Origin: Vicia villosa
Taxonomy: Eukaryota > Streptophyta > Magnoliopsida > Fabales > Fabaceae
Reading direction: 5' to 3'
Length of the DNA: 64,000 nucleotides
Assembly: GCF_029867415.1 (NCBI RefSeq)
Contig: NC_081181.1
Span: 124,935,042 to 124,999,041 of the forward strand
The position numbers and the translations under genes were made by a program. The notes under the pieces are model-generated. The model was given only the letters and a program-made list of their open reading frames with translations, ran no database searches and was not told where the DNA came from. Positions 57,305 through 64,000 of this stretch are shown piece by piece. Every line of letters begins with the position of its first letter. Position 1 is the first letter of the stretch.

Positions 57305-59986
57305 AGGACAAATAAACTATATATATATATTATAGGACTATGGCCTAGGATTGAGAATGTCTTCCCAGTAAAGGCTCTTTCCTAATTAGAGATCTTTATT
57401 TCAAACCTCAAGATGAACTATTCCCGGTGAAACATCTTGAAAAAAAGCCTTTGAACAAAAATAGGATACATCCACCCAAGAGGAATTATTCCCGGTGAAA
57501 CCTCTTACCCATTTGCTTAGAGCAAAAATAAGTTCAAAACCACATAGCTTTCTCTTGTGCTATAACAAGGACCCTCGATTAGCCTCCTCTTGGGCTTTGT
57601 ACAAGGACCCACAGGCTTCTTAAAAGCATTCTCAGCTTCCTCTTGAGCTTGTATACAAGGACCCATCAGGTTTCTTATAAACATATGAACAAGTCTTTAG
57701 TCACCTTTTAGCCCACCCTACTGAGTTTCTTCTATTCTTAAAACCAGACTTTAAACAAGCTAAGAATGTCTCAATCTCAGCATTGAGTTCACCTTTTGGA
57801 ATGAGAGACATGGACAGTCTCTGTCACCTTTATCTTCAATAGTTTTGCTCCTTAGCGGAGTCTAGGTCTCAATCTGTCTATCCTCAGTCAGAGTCAGCCT
57901 TAATCTTGGGCTTTAAACAAGAAGTTTCAAATAATTAATCAGTCCTTTAAAGTCATAATTCCCTGGAAAGGGTCGGCCTCCATTAATTCATTCATTTTAA
58001 TAAAAACCCCTGGAAAGGGTTAGCCTCCAAAATCAGTCCTTTAGAGTCATAATTCCCTGGAAAGGGTTAGCCTCCAAAATCAGTCCTTTAAAGTCATAAT
58101 TCCTTGGAAAGGTTTAGCTTCCAAAAATTCAACTTTTAAAAGATAATCTCACCAGTTGAGTCCCACCTAGGTCAGTCTCAGTCAATAAAAACCAATTCCC
58201 CGGTAGAGTCTACTTTAGGTCAATCACTCAAACAATCTCTGCTTAACAAAAGCACAATCATCAGTAGGGTCAACCTTTAGTTCCTAAACAATAGGATAAT
58301 CCTCAACAGAGTCAAAAAATCCCCTCTGAGTTAAAAGATCCCACATTGGTAGATCTTTCCCCATTTAAAAGTCAGCCTCAACCTTGGGCTTTGTACAAGG
58401 CACATACTCCCCTTAGAGTCAGAACCCTCCTCATAGGTATTCCCCTAGAGAGTCCGCCACAACCTTGGGCTTTGTACAAGGCAGATAATAGAGTCTCCAC
58501 AGTGAATCATTCCCCATCAAGTAGCCAGAACCTTGGGCTTTGTACAAGGCAGATAAACCACATTTCCTGTGTCAAAAGATTCCTAACCTTCAGGATCTTT
58601 TCCCCAAAGAGTCATCCATACTCAGTTTCCTCTACAGTCAGCCACAGGACAAATAAACTATATATATATATTATAGGACTATGGCCTAGGATTGAGAATG
58701 TCTTCCCAGTAAAGGCTCTTTCCTAATTAGAGATCTTTATTTCAAACCTCAAGATGAACTATTCCCGGTGAAACATCTTGAAAAAAAGCCTTTGAACAAA
58801 AATAGGATACATCCACCCAAGAGGAATTATTCCCGGTGAAACCTCTTACCCATTTGCTTAGAGCAAAAATAAGTTCAAAACCACATAGCTTTCTCTTGTG
58901 CTATAACAAGGACCCTCGATTAGCCTCCTCTTGGGCTTTGTACAAGGACCCACAGGCTTCTTAAAAGCATTCTCAGCTTCCTCTTGAGCTTGTATACAAG
59001 GACCCATCAGGTTTCTTATAAACATATGAACAAGTCTTTAGTCACCTTTTAGCCCACCCTAGTGAGTTTCTTCTATTCTTAAAACCAGACTTTAAACAAG
59101 CTAAGAATGTCTCAATCTCAGCATTGAGTTCACCTTTTGGAATGAGAGACATGGACAGTCTCTGTCACCTTTATCTTCAATAGTTTTGCTCCTTAGCGGA
59201 GTCTAGGTCTCAATCTGTCTATCCTCAGTCAGAGTCAGCCTTAATCTTGGGCTTTAAACAAGAAGTTTCAAATAATTAATCAGTCCTTTAAAGTCATAAT
59301 TCCCTGGAAAGGGTCGGCCTCCATTAATTCATTCATTTTAATAAAAACCCCTGGAAAGGGTTAGCCTCCAAAATCAGTCCTTTAGAGTCATAATTCCCTG
59401 GAAAGGGTTAGCCTCCAAAATCAGTCCTTTAAAGTCATAATTCCTTGGAAAGGTTTAGCTTCCAAAAATTCAACTTTTAAAAGATAATCTCACCAGTTGA
59501 GTCCCACCTAGGTCAGTCTCAGTCAATAAAAACCAATTCCCCGGTAGAGTCTACTTTAGGTCAATCACTCAAACAATCTCTGCTTAACAAAAGCACAATC
59601 ATCAGTAGGGTCAACCTTTAGTTCCTAAACAATAGGATAATCCTCAACAGAGTCAAAAAATCCCCTCTGAGTTAAAAGATCCCACATTGGTAGATCTTTC
59701 CCCATTTAAAAGTCAGCCTCAACCTTGGGCTTTGTACAAGGCACATACTCCCCTTAGAGTCAGAACCCTCCTCATAGGTATTCCCCTAGAGAGTCCGCCA
59801 CAACCTTGGGCTTTGTACAAGGCAGATAATAGAGTCTCCACAGTGAATCATTCCCCATCAAGTAGCCAGAACCTTGGGCTTTGTACAAGGCAGATAAACC
59901 ACATTTCCTGTGTCAAAAGATTCCTAACCTTCAGGATCTTTTCCCCAAAGAGTCATCCATACTCAGTTTCCTCTACAGTCAGCCAC
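57305..59986. repeat. 1341-bp tandem duplication
   Basis: 57305-58645 and 58646-59986 are the same sequence in direct tandem. I saw one base difference (C/G near 57711 and 59052). Each copy contains smaller repeats: ACCTTGGGCTTTGTACAAGG and relatives, and CCTGGAAAGGGTTAGCCTCC blocks. The frames at 58346-58726 and 59687-60127 are the same translated repeat (QPWALYKA) and are not genes. Confidence 0.95.
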
Positions 59987-60300
59987 AACCTTGGGCTTCA
60001 TACAAGGCAGAAAATAATAACTTCCCTAGCTAAAAGTCAACCACAACCTTGGGCTTCATACAAGGCACAAAATAGAGTCTCCCTAGGTAGAGTCAGCCAC
60101 AATTCTGGGCTTTGTACAAAACACTAAATAAACCTTTCAATCATAAAACAAAATAAACACTCTCCAACTAGAGTCAGCCTCAATTCTGGGCTTTGTGCAA
60201 AATACAAAATTTCTTAGTTTAAGTTGATTTCCAGTGGAGTCATCTCCCAGAGTCAATAAAATCAATCAAAAAGCCTCAAGCTTGGGCCTCATACAAGCCA
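59987..60300. repeat. Further ACCTTGGGCTTNNTACAAGGC units
   Basis: At least five more copies of the 20-24-bp unit follow the duplication (near 59988, 60042, 60100, 60185 and 60270), increasingly diverged (ATTCTGGGCTTTGTACAAAAC). Confidence 0.8.
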
Positions 60301-61272
60301 GCTAAAATCAAATCTTTCATACAGTAGATAGACATAGCTTATCTCTATAGAGAGATATTTCTCCTATCTCACCACATTCAAACAAACAAATAAACATTTC
60401 ACTTTTAATCATTCTCCCATTTAGGATTTTGAAAGACATGCTCTGGCAAGTTAACCTAGGCATGTGTAACTTTCCCTAATTTGGTTGAGAAATCCTTCTT
60501 TCATTCAAGAGACATTTGACTGGTATACTTGCACATACACAAGTAAGGTCCTTCTCTTAATGAAATGAATTCAGCTTTTCTGCCACTTTAAATGTTTGTG
60601 GTGGAATAGTAGAAATACCTCTCTGTAAAGATGATTTCATGTCTCTATACTGTAAACAGAGATTTAATTCAAGCTTCAACCTTGAGCTTCAAGCAGGGCA
60701 TCAAAAATAATTAATTTCCCTAATTAGTTCCCCGAACTACAAAAAGCTCTGACTTCCATTAGGGATATGTAGGCATGAGGTTCACAAGGAATCTCAGTGA
60801 GTTAATAAAAAACCAAAAATAGTCAGTCTGTCTGTCTTTCATTTAATTCAATTCAATTCTCTCTCCTAATACAAAGGAGAAACTTTCCCAATCAGTTAGC
60901 AACAAACACAAACACATAGACACAGAGAAGGTTCCCGTAGAGTACAACGGATATGTAGGGTGCTTAAAACCTTCCCTATGTATAACCGACCTCCCGGACT
61001 CCAGAATTTCTAGTCTAGGTGAATCCCCACACTTAGCAAACTCATAGGGTTTATTTGAGATCTTTTTCCCCTTCCTCCTCGTAGGATAATTAAAAAGTTC
61101 ATGTGCTATCGTAGGAAGAACTAGAATAAAATTCATCCCACAAGGGCACTTCTCTCCTTCCAAATTTCGCGTGAAGGGTTTAGCGTGCCGTCCTCTCAAG
61201 TGAAACGGGAAGGTAAAAAAAACGACACCACACAATGTGTCAGATGTATGATCAAATGTTTGTTTTATGTAG

Positions 61273-62147
61273 GAAAATATCCTCTATCTGTTACAAACAC
61301 TTACAATGTGACCAAAGTGGCAATAAATGAGGAATTGGACGTTATAAAACAATTTGCCAAAAGGTTTTATAATTTTTGTATTCTGATATTTCAAACTATT
61401 ATATGTTGGGTCACTTTTCAATGGTTTTTTTATTTTGTTGTTTAGAATAACAAAGGAAACTATGATGGAGCTGTCTAACCATCGAAGTTCACAATCTCAA
61501 GTGTGGTTCCAAAACTGTTATGGTTCTCAACAATCTCCTTACCATAAGTTGATGTCAAAATCTGTGGTACTTCCTCTCGTGGAAATTATTAACCTGCCTG
61601 AGGTACTCTTTAGCAACAATCTATTAGGCCGTTTATAATAATTTTTCTATTTAATGTTTGAAAATATAATCCTAGTGGTGTCCTATAACTATTGTCAGAT
61701 AACTTTTTGTGCAATTGTTGCAACCACTAAGAAACTCATTGAGTTGTGTGTTGTTCATGGTGGCACAAAATGCAACTTTGTATTATTGGACAAAGAAAGT
61801 GAGCAACTTTTAGGTGTGTCTGCTGCACACATGCGCACCACGATGATTGAGGTATTTGCAATGACTTTTCAAACTTTATTCACAAATACAAATGTTCCTT
61901 CCAAATTATTAGTTTTAATTTTTACATACTTTGATAGCGTGGAATAAATGATCATCTTGAATTTCTGCTTGCACTTGACGAAATGTTGGATTTAGAGATT
62001 GCCTTAAAGGTAAAGTGGCAACCAGACTGGAAGAATTATTCTGTTGTCATGTTACTTCGAGAAAAAGCTATTATTAATCAATTGAAAGCCCCTTGGGGTC
62101 CTGAAATTTCACCCTTTTCCCAGCCAATTGACACACCTGCATTACAG
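61273..62147 (+). pseudogene. RPA70-like (replication factor A) gene fragment, four exons
   Basis: Exons 61273-61363, 61446-61602, 61699-61851 and 61938-62147, with GT/AG junctions and consistent phases, encode about 170 residues. Motifs: TNTYNVTKVAINEELDVI, SSQSQVWFQN, VVLPLVEIINLPE, ITFCAIVATTKKL, CNFVLLDKESEQLLGVSA and KVKWQPDWKN. These resemble the C-terminal OB-fold part of plant RPA70-like proteins, which bind single-stranded DNA; the same domain is also carried by some plant Helitrons. The 5' part is missing where LTR sequence begins, and an LTR element inserted just after the last visible donor site. Identity is from recall of the family and moderate. It could be a fragment of a host gene or of a Helitron. 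Confidence 0.5.
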
Positions 62148-62156
62148 GTTTGATAT

Positions 62157-62427
62157 TGATAGAATATGAAATTGAGCTTTAAGTTATTTAAAATAGTTTA
62201 TGTTAGTTGGGCTTGTCTTAGATATTATTTAGTTGGTCTTTTAGTTATTGGGCCTTTATTTTACTACCCACTATTGTTATCACTATATATGTACTCTTAT
62301 TGAGAAAGTGGAAATCAATCAATGAAATCCAAGTTTATTTTATCTTTTATTCTCTTAGCTTGTAGTGTTCTTCCCCTTTAGTGTAGAAAACCCTAATTTT
62401 GTAGTCTTGATAGGAATCTTCCTATCA
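62157..62427 (+). repeat. 5' LTR of a small LTR element
   Basis: TGATAGAATATG to CTTCCTATCA (271 bp), with a TATA box (ACTATATATGTAC, about 62281-62293). Directly after it comes ATTGGTGCTTTCAT, the same primer-site segment as in the element at 51325-53832. The 3' LTR is beyond the window, so the boundaries rest on the TG/CA ends and the primer site. Confidence 0.75.
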
Positions 62428-62443
62428 ATTGGTGCTTTCATCC

Positions 62444-64000
62444 ATGTACTCAAATCCTCCTATGGATTATGCTTATCATACACCTTCATCTCATCAATGG
62501 AGCATTCCTCCAACCTATTCCACACCCACACCAACACCTTCATTTCCATCATTCCCATGGGAACTCTTCACACCTTACTACACTCATGGATCTTCATCAC
62601 CAAAATTTTATCTAAATCATGGATATTCACCTCATACACCTACCTCATATCCACCACCACCTAACTCATATTCATCATCTCATTATCCATTCTACTACAA
62701 TAATCATCATCAACCACTGCAATCAACAAAAACCTATCACACATTTAAAAAAGATTTTGAGAAGCATTTAGAAGTGTCTAACCCTTGTTTTAAGAAAAGA
62801 TCCAAAAGAACCTCTCAAAAAACCCAGTTTCGCAATTCCAACAGTGATGTTGAAAGATCCCAATTCCATAACATTTTGGAACATGAAGTTGGGAATAGGG
62901 GTTCGGGTGAACCCGAGAGGCATTCAATTCTTACAACTGAACAAAAAATGGAACCTTCACCGCAGAAGAACAAGAAGAAGAAAACCTCGAAGCAATGTGT
63001 CGCCGAACTCAAAACCCTGGGTAACGAATTTCTATCACCAGCCTCAAACATCAACAACCTCCACTCTTCTTCTACCTGTTTCGTTTCTACGGAACCAGAG
63101 AATCTCCAGATTCCCGAAGCCATTCTCTACACCACTCTCACTCCACTTGCTCTCGCCGCTGAGGAATCCCTAAATTCCGACAACCACGGACAATACTCCG
63201 TTTTTCGTAATGAAATCCCTGTCAACACGCCTCAATTCGAATTCGTTCATTCTACTACCCAAGACGAATTCTCCCTCGATGCCGCCGGAGAAGCCGAAGA
63301 CAAAGACACCCTCCGTGAGCCTACGACGCTAGCGCTTGGGAAATCGATTCAACCACGACCTTCTCCACTTCTTGAGCCACCTGATTCACTCACGGTAAAC
63401 CTTTCTTGTGATTCTAAAAGTCCTTTGCTTGAGATTTTGCTTAAGACTGCATCGTTAATTGACGCCGCTGCTACGTCGGCACCTCCACCACCTTTGGAGA
63501 ACCTGCGTCAACTGTTTGAGTCACAAAAATTATGTTGTAGTTTATTTTACTTGTTGAATTTTCAAGACCTCCCTGAGTTATTTGAGAATCATATGAGGGA
63601 ATGGACCACGTTTCGAAAGAAGCAATTGTGTTACATACTTGCATGCCATGGAATCACTTTTGAGCTTGATGAGGAAATGGGTAATGATGACGCAGACCGA
63701 GAAGTGTTGCAGGATATCATAAACAATTCTAAGCTAAGTGAAGAATATCTGACTCTGGCTCGTGATATTGAAGTCATGGAGCCCAAGTCCCATGGAGATA
63801 TATACAAGGCACATTTGCTTGGTGCAGAGGTTTTATCAGCATGTTTCATGTCATCTGCTATGATAGGAAATGAAAATGGCGATGAGGCAGATCATCATGG
63901 GAAGTCTATTCTTATGAACTCAGTATTGAAACCTGGGCATAATTCTGTTCAATTACTGGTTCTAAATTTTAAGGGGAACAATCTGATTTTGTGTGCCAAA
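62444..64000 (+). CDS. Chimeric retrotransposon ORF with CAS/exportin-2 and RPN1 segments, partial
   Basis: The frame is open from ATG 62444 (just after the primer site) to the window end, 519 codons without a stop. Residues 1-95 are Tyr/Pro/Ser/His-rich, as in the related element at 51325-53832. Residues about 96-180 are basic ([20 protein letters not shown]). Residues about 326-388 resemble the plant nuclear export receptor CAS/exportin-2: [39 protein letters not shown]. Residues about 390-459 resemble the 26S proteasome subunit RPN1: [48 protein letters not shown]. Residues 460-519 are unassigned. A weak match to the start of NOC4-like nucleolar proteins ([10 protein letters not shown]...INNL) lies near 190-215. 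The segments look like spliced host cDNA joined in frame in a retrotransposon. No gag or pol motif is visible. The function of a product, if any, is unknown. Confidence 0.75.
   Translation, partial: MYSNPPMDYAYHTPSSHQWSIPPTYSTPTPTPSFPSFPWELFTPYYTHGSSSPKFYLNHGYSPHTPTSYPPPPNSYSSSHYPFYYNNHHQPLQSTKTYHTFKKDFEKHLEVSNPCFKKRSKRTSQKTQFRNSNSDVERSQFHNILEHEVGNRGSGEPERHSILTTEQKMEPSPQKNKKKKTSKQCVAELKTLGNEFLSPASNINNLHSSSTCFVSTEPENLQIPEAILYTTLTPLALAAEESLNSDNHGQYSVFRNEIPVNTPQFEFVHSTTQDEFSLDAAGEAEDKDTLREPTTLALGKSIQPRPSPLLEPPDSLTVNLSCDSKSPLLEILLKTASLIDAAATSAPPPPLENLRQLFESQKLCCSLFYLLNFQDLPELFENHMREWTTFRKKQLCYILACHGITFELDEEMGNDDADREVLQDIINNSKLSEEYLTLARDIEVMEPKSHGDIYKAHLLGAEVLSACFMSSAMIGNENGDEADHHGKSILMNSVLKPGHNSVQLLVLNFKGNNLILCAK

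Larger units (their letters stand above)
55093..61240 (+). repeat. Tat/Ogre-type LTR sequence, plus orientation, probably truncated
   Basis: Non-coding block whose right part (60930-61010) reads GGATATGTAGGGTGCTTAAAACC, CTATGTATAACCGACCTCCCGG (first 20 bases of each as given), the same hallmark as in the LTR at 49441 but on the other strand and in another family. It contains tRNA-like boxes, a long TA tract and a 1341-bp tandem duplication. No LTR start or target duplication was identified, so limits are approximate. It may be the continuation of the LTR that starts at 48172. Confidence 0.5.

Noticed and set aside
58346..60127. Two similar frames of 126 and 146 codons starting with the same 80 residues
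   Set aside because: They lie in the two copies of the 1341-bp duplication and translate the ACCTTGGGCTTTGTACAAGG repeat; no domain, and the frame ends differ only because the flanks differ.
62815..63173. Frames on both strands over the chimeric ORF, and 63631-63849 on the minus strand
   Set aside because: Shadows of the long open frame starting at 62444, which carries the recognisable domains.

Overview
The window is eukaryotic plant nuclear DNA, almost certainly from a legume with a repeat-rich genome. The evidence is spliced genes with GT/AG introns and strongly plant-type proteins, and dense nested LTR retrotransposons. These include Ogre/Tat-type elements with a tRNA-Arg primer site and very long LTRs, which are typical of Fabaceae. 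No bacterial-style operons, CRISPR arrays or rRNA genes are visible.

Four host genes look intact. A small DVL/RTFL-type peptide gene lies at 5022-5198 (+). A nine-exon bifunctional-nuclease (BBD) gene is at 5653-8292 (-). A seven-exon plastid ankyrin-repeat gene (AKRP-like) is at 28052-30827 (-). An eight-coding-exon SR45a/Tra2-like splicing factor is at 44577-46938 (-). I assembled the exons by hand; all three spliced models give lengths divisible by three, consistent phases and GT/AG junctions. A four-exon RPA70-like fragment is at 61273-62147 (+).

The rest is mostly transposable elements. 1-4690: end and 3' LTR of one Ty1/copia element, then a decayed copia pol. 9.0-10.0 kb: a repeat edged by CCGTAGATG palindromes. 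10.7-18.9 kb: an old hAT-type element split by a 5'-truncated LINE, itself split by a 4.75-kb non-autonomous LTR element. 21.4-26.7 kb: a dead MULE transposase gene interrupted by two copia LTRs and two hAT-type MITEs. 31.3-42.2 kb: a decayed chromovirus (Ty3/gypsy) with a 5.6-kb non-autonomous element nested in it. 42.3-43.5 kb: a long-TIR Mutator-like element. 47.6-61.2 kb: Ogre/Tat LTR pieces in both orientations, with a nested three-LTR non-autonomous element, a 75-bp tandem repeat and a 1341-bp near-perfect tandem duplication.

The most interesting item is at the right edge. A short LTR (62157-62427) and its primer site are followed by a reading frame that stays open from 62444 to the end of the window (519 codons). 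It starts with a Tyr/Pro/His-rich element-type segment, then carries in frame a piece resembling exportin-2/CAS and, almost directly fused, a piece resembling the 26S proteasome subunit RPN1. This looks like a retrotransposon that has captured and fused several host gene fragments. A second theme is that several LTR families here, including unrelated copia and tRNA-Asp-primed families, each carry a cluster of short perfect palindromes of family-specific sequence.
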